A DNA stretch of 11,753 nt, taken from the NCBI GenBank assembly GCA_008501655.1, contig QQUK01000053.1, forward strand, positions 1 to 11,753, given 5' to 3'. A program made the position numbers and the translations under genes. Below are positions 5,453-11,753 of this stretch, piece after piece. The DNA comes from Calditrichota bacterium (GTDB lineage Bacteria > Zixibacteria > MSB-5A5 > GN15 > FEB-12). The stretch's first letter is position 1. The number at the start of each line of letters is the position of its first letter. The notes below the pieces were generated by a model. The model had not been told where the DNA came from. It searched no databases and saw only the letters and a list, made by a program, of their open reading frames with translations.

Positions 5453-7303
5453 TTAGAACTTACCTTCAGGATAAATATTCAATTCAGTCATCCATTCTTT
5501 GAGGTGTGTAACGCGAGCATCTTCTGAAAGAGTAGACAGATCAAATGGTCTGCCTCGTCCGTCTAAGATGATTCCGACAACACCGCCATGGATTTCTTTC
5601 GTGACTTTGGCACCTTTACCTGAGCCAAGGTCGAAGTTTTTCTCCGGTTCAAATATTGCTTTGGCAGTCTGCGGGAGACCGTTTTCCTGTATACCGAGTT
5701 CAAACTTTTTCATCTCAAGACTATTCAGTGTACCTGAAACAGTACCGGTAGGGAGTTCAATAGTGTACTTCATAACCGGTCCGCCTTTTTTCGATTCACC
5801 GACCGGAGCAATACAAGTACCAAGGTGAATAAGGCAGTCTTTTTCGAATACTTCGGTAGCTGCTTTTGGCTGAACTTCAGTAAGCACACCAAGCTGCGGC
5901 ATCATGAAAATTGAGTCTACAGCAAGACGGGTAATACCTTCCGGTGAAAATGCGTCAATCATCATAAGGGCTGACTGCTGACGGCGCGGAGCATGTGAAA
6001 GAACACCACCGGACCCGATTAGCATGTCCAGAGTCATCATATTAACGATTGTTGCACCGGATGATGATTGTTCAAATGCATCAGCGATTGTTCTCTGCTG
6101 CTGAACACCTTTAAGTACAGTAGCAAAATTTTTGTGCTGAATATGTGCAAGACGAAGGGCTTCTTTTGCGATAGCCTGTTCGAAAATAAGTTCTTCCATT
6201 GACTGCGGAATCGTAGTCGGGCGAATCATTTTATTTTTGACGCGGTTTCTTAAGTCACGCTCATCCATTTTAAATGGAACCCAGCGCATAACTTTGGGGA
6301 GTGTAGCTTCTGCGAACACATTAGAAATTGAGTATGACATACCAAGGTTTGCGGAAACGGTTCTGTTGAATACGCCCTCTTTGCCACCCGGTCTGAAGAC
6401 AGAAAATACGTCAGTTGTTGCACCGCCGATGTCAACACCAAGTGCTTCGATACCATACTGGTCGGCGATTGTCTGGATGATGAGACCGACAGCACCAGGA
6501 GTCGGCATAATCGGAGCATCAGCCCAGCTCATCAATTTTTTATATCCGGGAGCTTGTGCCATAACATGTTCCATGAACTGTTCATGGATCTCTTCGCGGG
6601 CAGGACCTAAATTTTCACGTTCCAGAACCGGTCTGAGGTTGTCGACAACTTTTAAATCTACTTTGTCGCCCAATGTTGTTTTAACATTTTCGGTTGCATC
6701 CTTGTTGCCGGCATAAATAACCGGTAATTTATAACTGGAACCTAAACGGGGACGCGGGTCAGCTGCGGAAATAAGTTCAGCGATTTCAACAACGTGGGTT
6801 GTTGTTCCGCCGTCAATACCACCGGAGAGTAGAATCATATCAGGACGGAGTTGTCTGATCCGTTCAATCTGCTGATGAGGGAGACGTTTGTCATTGGATG
6901 CGATAACATCCATGACAATAGCTCCGGCACCAAGAGCTGCACGTTCTGCAGACTCCGCAGTCATGGAGCGGACAACACCGGCAACCATCATCTGGAGACC
7001 ACCACCGGCTGATGATGTAGATATATAGACATCAGTTCCGATATTTCCATTTGCCGGAGAGATGAATCTTCCATTTTCGTCTAAGAGTTTTCTGCCTGAG
7101 AGTTCTTCGAGTTCGCCGACAGCGTTAAGCACACCCATTGTAACATCTTCAAACGGAGCTTCAACTGTCGTCGGTGCTTCACCTCGGGTTGTAAGTCTGT
7201 ACTCACCGTTTGTAAATTCAATCAGGATTGCTTTTGTAGTTGTCGAACCGCAGTCGGTAGCGACAATAATTTTAATATCATCTGGATTATCAAATTTAGC
7301 CAT
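5453..7303 (-). CDS. MutL/GlmL-family ASKHA protein (glutamate mutase L type)
   Basis: A 616-residue cytoplasmic protein of the glutamate mutase L family (unrelated to the mismatch-repair MutL). The actin-like ATPase fold is recognisable from phosphate-1 ATDCGSTTTKAILIEF (15-30), MILLSGGIDGGTTTH (156-170), phosphate-2 ALGVDIGGATTDVFSVF (287-303) and GSGGVLSHAPRRQQS (430-444). The C-terminal domain carries the family signature GGVVGIILDGRGRPFDL (573-589). In clostridia the family protein is encoded with the GlmS/GlmE or ornithine-mutase subunits and is thought to act as an ATP-dependent reactivating or chaperone-like protein. No mutase or cobalamin gene is in the window, so this role is unproven here. 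It is first in a three-gene operon. ATG 7303 follows AGGTG at a suitable distance. All ATPase motifs appear intact. Confidence 0.93.
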   Translation of the reverse strand: MAKFDNPDDIKIIVATDCGSTTTKAILIEFTNGEYRLTTRGEAPTTVEAPFEDVTMGVLNAVGELEELSGRKLLDENGRFISPANGNIGTDVYISTSSAGGGLQMMVAGVVRSMTAESAERAALGAGAIVMDVIASNDKRLPHQQIERIRQLRPDMILLSGGIDGGTTTHVVEIAELISAADPRPRLGSSYKLPVIYAGNKDATENVKTTLGDKVDLKVVDNLRPVLERENLGPAREEIHEQFMEHVMAQAPGYKKLMSWADAPIMPTPGAVGLIIQTIADQYGIEALGVDIGGATTDVFSVFRPGGKEGVFNRTVSANLGMSYSISNVFAEATLPKVMRWVPFKMDERDLRNRVKNKMIRPTTIPQSMEELIFEQAIAKEALRLAHIQHKNFATVLKGVQQQRTIADAFEQSSSGATIVNMMTLDMLIGSGGVLSHAPRRQQSALMMIDAFSPEGITRLAVDSIFMMPQLGVLTEVQPKAATEVFEKDCLIHLGTCIAPVGESKKGGPVMKYTIELPTGTVSGTLNSLEMKKFELGIQENGLPQTAKAIFEPEKNFDLGSGKGAKVTKEIHGGVVGIILDGRGRPFDLSTLSEDARVTHLKEWMTELNIYPEGKF

Positions 7304-7360
7304 TCAAGACACCTGTATTTATATGCTAATTGTTCTATTTCCTATTATTGTTATCTTTAT

Positions 7361-7390
7361 GTTGAGAAACCATTTTGACCAGTTCTCAAC
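7361..7390. promoter_or_regulatory. Inverted repeat, possible operator
   Basis: GTTGAGAA (7361-7368) and TTCTCAAC (7383-7390) are perfect 8-bp inverted arms separated by 14 bases. It lies 58 bases upstream of the MutL-like start, a reasonable place for a dimeric regulator site. No regulator gene adjoins it, and the spacing gives a poor RNA hairpin. Confidence 0.4.
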
Positions 7391-7582
7391 AAGACAGCCA
7401 GTATAATATATAGATACATTAAAGTAAAGTCGATTTTGTGTGAAAAGGGGAATCTGCGAATAATGGGAATGTGAGGCAGAAATTACCAATTGATTACATT
7501 AATATAGAGAGAAACAGGCTATCGTGTACTTTCTAAGCTGTTGAATATAAATAATATAAAAGCTAATTGCTGTTTTTTTCAC

Positions 7583-7610
7583 TTGACTTCGTTTGTTTGC
7601 ATCTTTAGAT
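7583..7610 (+). promoter_or_regulatory. Candidate promoter of the membrane cluster
   Basis: TTGACT (7583-7588), a 16-base spacer, then TTAGAT (7605-7610), about 120 bases upstream of the preferred start at 7730. The -35 is good and the -10 matches the consensus at only three positions. TTGCCA (7610-7615), 17 bases, TTTAAA (7633-7638) is an alternative nearby. Confidence 0.25.
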
Positions 7611-7659
7611 TGCCAACTAAATTATTACGTAATTTAAAAATCTATATTATGAATTAGAC

Positions 7660-7673
7660 GAAACTTCGGTTTC
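7660..7673 (+). other. UUCG tetraloop hairpin in the leader
   Basis: GAAAC-TTCG-GTTTC: a 5-bp stem closed by C-G on a UUCG loop, the classic extra-stable tetraloop in RNA. It would sit in the leader of the membrane-cluster transcript, 57 bases before the start codon. No T-tract follows, so it is not a terminator. It could be chance. Confidence 0.35.
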
Positions 7674-7729
7674 ATACGTTTATAGTATTGATTTATGCGG
7701 TAAAGCCAATTAGAGAAGGAAACCTGAAG

Positions 7730-8977
7730 TTGAACAAGAAATATACCAGTTGCTCACTATTGTTATGTTCATTATTTCTTACAGTGTTTCTATTAAGTTT
7801 TTCTCCCGTATCTGCTCAAACCGAGCAGGAAATCATCGATTCCGTTAATACAATTGTATCCCAACAGCTTGAAAAAGAAAAATCTCCGGCACCTCCAACA
7901 GAGGTAGAAGCTGTCGATAAGCCGAACGACGGCGGTGGAGCAGTTCTGATTAATTGGACAATATCTGATGATGGTGCTGATATTAAAGGATATATTATTT
8001 CCCGTTCGGAATCAGAACAGGGACCGTTTCATGATATAAGTGAATCAGTACAAGGCTCTGATTCTTATACGGATAATAAAGCTATCCAAGGTGTTACCTA
8101 TTATTATCAGGTGAAAAGTTATAAAGATATACTCGATTTAAATAATGAAATCCAGCGTATTACATCACCGACTGTTTCAACAGGTCCTGTTGTTTCTACA
8201 GCTCAGTGGTTTAATACTGATCGTGCCTGGTGTCTCTTTTTTGTACTTATTATCTCCGCTGCGATCATCATATTTATTGAAAAAGCAAAAAAGGGAAGTT
8301 CCGTTTATGTCCGCAAAATAGCAGGTATTGATGCTGTTGATGAGGCAGTCGGTCGCGCTACGGAAATGGGACGGAAGATTTTCTATATTCCCGGAATTCA
8401 GGATATGAATGATGTTCAGACGATTGCAGGTATTGCAATACTGGGCCGTGTCGGTCAATTGGCAGCAACATACGAAACCTGGCTGGAAGTGCCTGTTTCA
8501 AAATCTCTGGTTATGGTAACTGCAAGAGAGACTTTGAAAGAAGCATACACCCAGGTTGGTCGTCCTGATTCATTTCAGGAGGCTCAGGTTCATTATCTGA
8601 CCGATGATCAGTTTGGTTATGCTGCGGCAATTGACGGGATGGTTGTCCGTGAAAAACCGGCAACGATTTTCTATATGGGAGCCTTTTTTGCCGAATCTTT
8701 GATTCTGGCTGAAACCGGTAATGCAGCCGGTGCTATACAGATAGCCGGTACAGCAATGCCCTCACAGCTGCCATTTTTTGTCGCATCCTGTGACTATACC
8801 TTGATAGGTGAAGAATTATTCGCTGCTTCAGCATACCTTTCCAAAGAACCGAGACAATTGGGTTCTCTCAAAGGACAGGATGTTGGTAAAGCTATTTTTA
8901 TGGCTGCCATTATTTTAGGTGTCATTTTTGAAACGTTTGGTATCTGGAATTTAAGCCAGATCTTTTTAGTGAAATAA
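7730..8977 (+). CDS. Membrane protein with FN3 domain and DUF6754-like cytoplasmic domain
   Basis: The preferred start is TTG at 7730 (415 residues). GAAGGA at 7715-7720 is a good ribosome site for it, and it yields a clean signal peptide ending SPVSAQ near residue 30. An upstream in-frame TTG at 7688 would add 14 residues in front of that signal and is less likely. Order: signal peptide; fibronectin type III-like domain at about 54-152 (PPTEVEAVDKP; LINWTIS; IKGYIISRSE; GVTYYYQVKSY) outside the cytoplasm; membrane helix at about 166-184; cytoplasmic domain at about 190-385 matching what I recall as DUF6754 (VRKIAGIDAVDEAVGRATEM; IAILGRVGQLAATYET; SLVMVTARETLKEAY); and a final membrane helix at about 386-405. 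No enzyme motif is evident. It heads a tight cluster whose last visible gene has the same FN3-TM layout. A structural or scaffold subunit is inferred. Confidence 0.88.
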   Translation: MNKKYTSCSLLLCSLFLTVFLLSFSPVSAQTEQEIIDSVNTIVSQQLEKEKSPAPPTEVEAVDKPNDGGGAVLINWTISDDGADIKGYIISRSESEQGPFHDISESVQGSDSYTDNKAIQGVTYYYQVKSYKDILDLNNEIQRITSPTVSTGPVVSTAQWFNTDRAWCLFFVLIISAAIIIFIEKAKKGSSVYVRKIAGIDAVDEAVGRATEMGRKIFYIPGIQDMNDVQTIAGIAILGRVGQLAATYETWLEVPVSKSLVMVTARETLKEAYTQVGRPDSFQEAQVHYLTDDQFGYAAAIDGMVVREKPATIFYMGAFFAESLILAETGNAAGAIQIAGTAMPSQLPFFVASCDYTLIGEELFAASAYLSKEPRQLGSLKGQDVGKAIFMAAIILGVIFETFGIWNLSQIFLVK

Positions 8978-8992
8978 ATATAGGAATTATAT

Positions 8993-9673
8993 ATGCGCCG
9001 AGAAATACCATTATTGATAACATCTATAGCAGGATTAGTTTTTGCTATCAGTTATTTTATTCCGCATTGGCCGTTCGGTGAATCTGAATCTATCTTTGGT
9101 GATTGGATTACGATTGTACAGTCTTTTGCTATCTGGCTCGGAGCGTTGAACCTTCTGAAAGTATCATTTGAAAAAATCTACCGGAAAAGAAAAGATTCTC
9201 TCTATGCCGGTGTTATTATTTTCTGTCTCGTTGCTACCCTCATTATTGGTTTTTATGACGGGTTTAGCGGACTCATGCAGGAACCGGAAGTTTCATTCAG
9301 GGCTCCGGGAACACATTTTGACTGGGTATTCGTTTACATATATACACCGTTAAGTTCCACGATGTTTGCAATGCTCGCATTTTTTGTAGCATCAGCATCA
9401 TATCGTGCATTTAGAGCCAGAAATTTTGAGGCTACATTACTTTTGATCGCAGCCTTTTTTGTCATGGGTGGAAGAGTCCCATTGTTTGATTTACCACTAC
9501 TGAAGTTGGGAATTTCCGATGTCCCGTATTTCTCACTCTTCGCTGACTGGATAATGAGTTATCCGTTAACGGGAGGAATGACCGCAATTATGATAGGTAT
9601 CGCTTTAGGTATCATGTCAAGTTCGTTGCGTATTATCCTTGGAATTGAACGCTCACATGTAGGAGGTGCATAG
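8993..9673 (+). CDS. Polytopic membrane protein, about six helices, unknown function
   Basis: A 226-residue integral membrane protein. Hydrophobic segments lie at about 6-23, 39-56, 70-88, 111-136, 146-165 and 188-213. A basic cytoplasmic loop KIYRKRKDSL (61-70) and the Arg-rich SYRAFRARNFEATLL (136-150) orient the N-terminus to the cytoplasm. The YRAFRARNFEA loop and the VMGGRVPL turn after it look like conserved family features, but I cannot attach a named family. ATG 8993 has AGGA about 9 bases upstream and lies 15 bases after the FN3/DUF6754 gene. The next gene begins three bases after its stop. It is not a recognisable transporter class: there is no ABC, MFS or SLC signature. Confidence 0.85.
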   Translation: MRREIPLLITSIAGLVFAISYFIPHWPFGESESIFGDWITIVQSFAIWLGALNLLKVSFEKIYRKRKDSLYAGVIIFCLVATLIIGFYDGFSGLMQEPEVSFRAPGTHFDWVFVYIYTPLSSTMFAMLAFFVASASYRAFRARNFEATLLLIAAFFVMGGRVPLFDLPLLKLGISDVPYFSLFADWIMSYPLTGGMTAIMIGIALGIMSSSLRIILGIERSHVGGA

Positions 9674-9676
9674 GTC

Positions 9677-10579
9677 ATGTTAAGTACTGTCGCAACCATC
9701 CTCATGATAATTGTGGGGCTTTCAATGCTCTATATTTTATATAGAACTATTAAAGGTCAGCCGATTGAACGAAGATACGTCTTTTTATATATCGCTCTTG
9801 CGATTTCACTCCCCCTCTTAATGCAGAAGACTGCTCCTGTACCGGTCACCAGAGACGTCATGAAACTTGTTGATGCCTTAAATGAACTCCCTCCGGGTTC
9901 CAAAGTTCTGGCCGCTTTTGATTATGATCCTCCTTCAGCACCGGAACTTCAGCCGATGGGCGTTGCCTTTATGAAATTTGCATTTAAGCATGATCTTCAG
10001 GTAATCATTATGGGTTTATGGCCGCAAGGTCCCCAGCAGGCAAATCAGGCTATATTGGAAGCAATGAAAGATCCTGAAATCGCTGCCAAAAATTTACAAT
10101 ACGGGGTAGACTATGTCAACTTAGGTTTTCAGTCCGGCAATGAATTTGTCATCCAGTCGATGGGTTCGAATTTTAAACGGATGTTCCCGAAAGATGACAG
10201 GTTGATTCCGTATGATTCACTCCCAATCATGAATTCAGTAACGAACTTTTCAAATATAGATTTTGTATTCAATCTCAGCTCCGGTAAACCGGGGACGGTT
10301 GAATGGGTGCAGATTGCTGTAGACCGCTTTGGAGCAAAATGCGGTGCCGGTAATACTGCGGTGCAGGCTCCTCAGGTATATCCATATCTTCGTACCGGTC
10401 AGCTTACCGGACTTCTTGGTGGTATGAGTGGCGGAGCAGAGTTTGAAAAGGCATTAGATGAAGAAGGCAAAGCGTCAACGTTTATTTTCTCCCAGATGAT
10501 TTCACATGCGACGGTTATAGCGTTCATCTTAATTGGAAATGTTGCATTCTTTATGTCACGTAAGAAGAAGAAACAATAA
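9677..10579 (+). CDS. Membrane-anchored protein with large extracytoplasmic alpha/beta domain
   Basis: A 300-residue protein. Two helices at about 3-21 and 33-50 are followed by an exported domain at about 55-272, one C-terminal helix at about 273-294, and the basic tail SRKKKKQ. The globular domain reads as alternating strands and helices: SKVLAAFDYDPPSAPELQP; FKHDLQVIIMGLWPQGPQQA; YGVDYVNLGFQSGNEFVIQS; FDFVFNLSS-type strand at about 194-202. It ends with a Gly-rich TGQLTGLLGGMSGGAEFEKA (240-259), probably a family motif. An excellent AGGAGGT ribosome site (9661-9667) lies inside the end of the preceding gene, 9 bases before ATG 9677. The role is unknown. A ligand- or partner-binding subunit of the complex is an inference from topology. 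Confidence 0.87.
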   Translation: MLSTVATILMIIVGLSMLYILYRTIKGQPIERRYVFLYIALAISLPLLMQKTAPVPVTRDVMKLVDALNELPPGSKVLAAFDYDPPSAPELQPMGVAFMKFAFKHDLQVIIMGLWPQGPQQANQAILEAMKDPEIAAKNLQYGVDYVNLGFQSGNEFVIQSMGSNFKRMFPKDDRLIPYDSLPIMNSVTNFSNIDFVFNLSSGKPGTVEWVQIAVDRFGAKCGAGNTAVQAPQVYPYLRTGQLTGLLGGMSGGAEFEKALDEEGKASTFIFSQMISHATVIAFILIGNVAFFMSRKKKKQ

Positions 10580-10596
10580 AGGTCGGTAGATAAGAT

Positions 10597-11250
10597 ATGA
10601 GTGAACTAATAGGTGTATGGCTTGCGGCATTATTGACGCTTGGAATATTTTCGTTCTTATATAAAGATAATCCGATCTATAAAATTTGTGAATCAATCTT
10701 TGTCGGTGTTTCAGCCGGCTACTGGGCTATTGTTTTCTTTTTTGATAATATTATAAAAAAATTCTGGTATGGTGTATTTCCAACCGATAACTCAGAACCC
10801 AACTATCTGCTCTGGTTTGGAGCCTTTTTGGGGTTTTTGATGCTTTTGCGTCTGAGTTCTAAAATCGGCTGGATTGCACGCTGGCCCCTTGCATTTATTG
10901 TAGGTGCTACTGCCGGTTTGTATATGATGATCTATTTCGTTTCAAATGCTATGCTTCAGATATCTTCAACGATGAGAAATGTTGTAGCGGTAAACCCGGA
11001 GACATCTGCAATTGTCTGGGGTGAAACGATTGGTTCTGTTATTATTGCTGTGGGTGTATTGTCAGGGCTTGTATATTTCTTCTTTTCCAAAGAGCATAAA
11101 GGTGTATTCGGACAGACTGCCAAAGTTGGTATCTGGTTTTTAATGATTACATTCGGTGCTCACTTTGGTTATACGGTGATGAGCCGTATGTCGCTACTGA
11201 TCGGTCGGGTCGATTTTCTCTTCACCGACTGGCTGCACCTTTTGAAATAG
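10597..11250 (+). CDS. Polytopic membrane protein, about six helices, unknown function
   Basis: A 217-residue integral membrane protein with hydrophobic segments near 4-21, 31-49, 70-85, 95-116, 144-163 and 173-192, and an amphipathic C-terminus DFLFTDWLHLLK. The segment YKDNPIYKICESIFVGVSAG (22-41) has the look of a conserved core motif. The acidic NPETSAIVWGETIG (133-146) and GAHFGYTVMSRMSLL (187-201) carry polar residues (Glu, His) at or in helices, as expected if ions or protons pass, but this is not proof of transport. It starts 17 bases after the preceding stop with AAAGG upstream. It has similar size and helix number to the 226-residue protein in the same cluster, but I see no clear sequence identity between them. 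Confidence 0.85.
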   Translation: MSELIGVWLAALLTLGIFSFLYKDNPIYKICESIFVGVSAGYWAIVFFFDNIIKKFWYGVFPTDNSEPNYLLWFGAFLGFLMLLRLSSKIGWIARWPLAFIVGATAGLYMMIYFVSNAMLQISSTMRNVVAVNPETSAIVWGETIGSVIIAVGVLSGLVYFFFSKEHKGVFGQTAKVGIWFLMITFGAHFGYTVMSRMSLLIGRVDFLFTDWLHLLK

Positions 11251-11278
11251 AATAGTGGACTTTTAACAGATAGAATTA

Positions 11279-11753
11279 ATGAAAATTTTTGTAATAGCAT
11301 TATTACTTTTACCTCTATCTTTGTTTGCTCAGGCAGACAATATTGTCGATTCTTTAGAATCCGATACAACAACCATACTTAAAATTGCCCCACCGACTTC
11401 AGTTCTTGCTGAAAATTATAAATATGATGATGCAGATAAAATTCAGTTGACCTGGGTCCCTTCGATTGATGACCAGCCGGTCCCCGGAAATCCGGTTGAT
11501 GGTTATCATGTTTATCGAATTACAGATGAAGGGGAAGCTGTGCTTGTCAGTACCGTCGGATTTGGTAAATCATCGATTATTGATGAAGGATTAACCGACG
11601 AATCATCATATAAATATATAATCTCTGCTTTTTCCAAAAATTACGAAGCAAAATCAGCTACAACCGCAGCTGTGACTCCGGAGCGAGAATGGCTCAATTT
11701 CGGGCTGACTTCGTTATTCATCATCGCTCTTATTATGGCCGGAGCGGTGATTG
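11279..11753 (+). CDS. Second FN3 membrane protein, paralogue of the cluster's first gene, partial
   Basis: The gene is cut by the right window edge. Hand translation from ATG 11279 gives 158 residues without a stop. A signal peptide (MKIFVIALLLLPLSLFAQA) is followed by a fibronectin type III-like domain at about 36-133 (APPTSVLAENYKYDD; IQLTWVPSIDD; VDGYHVYRITDEG; SYKYIISAFSKNYEA) and a membrane helix starting near 140 (FGLTSLFIIALIMAG). The junction REWLNF corresponds to AQWFNT just before the first helix of the protein encoded at 7730. The layout and this shared W(F/L)N make them paralogues, so a DUF6754-like cytoplasmic domain is expected beyond the edge. The preceding gap is 28 bases with no strong ribosome site. 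Confidence 0.85.
   Translation, partial: MKIFVIALLLLPLSLFAQADNIVDSLESDTTTILKIAPPTSVLAENYKYDDADKIQLTWVPSIDDQPVPGNPVDGYHVYRITDEGEAVLVSTVGFGKSSIIDEGLTDESSYKYIISAFSKNYEAKSATTAAVTPEREWLNFGLTSLFIIALIMAGAVI

Larger units (their letters stand above)
7304..7687. other. Divergent intergenic region between the two main operons
   Basis: About 380 AT-rich bases with no supported gene. They must hold the promoters of the leftward MutL-type operon and the rightward membrane cluster. Visible structures are an inverted repeat at 7361-7390, a TTGACT box at 7583-7588 with a weak TTAGAT 16 bases downstream (7605-7610), and a small UUCG hairpin at 7660-7673. I see no riboswitch fold or tRNA. In particular I do not see a B12-box-like segment, which would have supported a cobalamin link. 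Confidence 0.6.

Noticed and set aside
6237..6716. 159-residue plus-strand reading frame
   Set aside because: It is antisense to the conserved phosphate-2 region of the MutL-family gene and has no independent support.
5453..7303. DNA mismatch-repair MutL
   Set aside because: The name coincides, but the protein has ASKHA phosphate motifs (DCGSTTTK, DIGGATTD) and the glutamate mutase L C-terminus, not the GHKL ATPase motifs of mismatch-repair MutL.
7304..7687. Cobalamin riboswitch ahead of the MutL-family gene
   Set aside because: I looked for a B12-box-like conserved stretch and a multi-stem fold because of the mutase link. The region is AT-rich with only one long-spaced inverted repeat, so nothing supports it.
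8177..8458. 93-residue minus-strand reading frame
   Set aside because: It is antisense to the membrane helix and cytoplasmic domain of the FN3/DUF6754-like gene and shows no plausible protein features.

Overview
The window looks like a chromosome segment of a diderm (Gram-negative) bacterium of moderate-to-low GC. The evidence is a TolQ/TolR pair, several secreted or lipobox-bearing proteins, and ATG/GTG/TTG starts with purine-rich ribosome sites. The gene families (a MutL/GlmL-type ASKHA protein without its mutase, FN3 plus DUF6754-like membrane proteins, DUF6597-type AraC) and the dispersed short palindromes would suit an uncultured lineage around the FCB group or neighbouring candidate phyla. 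I cannot fix the phylum from the sequence alone.

Layout: (1) 1-1030, minus strand, tolQ-tolR, with tolR running off the left edge. (2) 1031-1595, non-coding, packed with palindromic repeat units and a three-copy 26-bp tandem repeat. (3) 1596-3416, plus strand, four small accessory genes: a 53-residue lipoprotein, an AraC-type regulator, a DUF6265-like lipoprotein and a two-helix membrane protein. (4) 3421-3513, a minus-strand terminator followed by another palindromic repeat. (5) 3518-7303, a tight minus-strand operon transcribed in the order MutL/GlmL-like ASKHA protein, secreted membrane-anchored protein, barrel/KOW-like protein. (6) 7304-7729, a divergent intergenic region. (7) 7730-11753, a plus-strand cluster of five membrane genes: an FN3-TM-cytoplasmic-domain-TM protein, three polytopic or bitopic membrane proteins, and a second FN3-TM protein cut by the right edge.

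The most interesting content is regions 5 and 7, two divergently transcribed operons that may be one system. One side has an ATPase-fold protein of the glutamate mutase L family with no mutase subunit or B12 gene in view. The other has what looks like a multi-subunit inner-membrane complex with two paralogous FN3 subunits bracketing three integral membrane proteins. No enzyme activity can be assigned to the complex from sequence. Functional linkage of the two operons is inferred from position only.

A second observation is a family of about 27-nt palindromes scattered in the intergenic DNA. Two copies differ at two positions that together exchange a T-A pair for a C-G pair in the stem, suggesting the hairpin itself is maintained.
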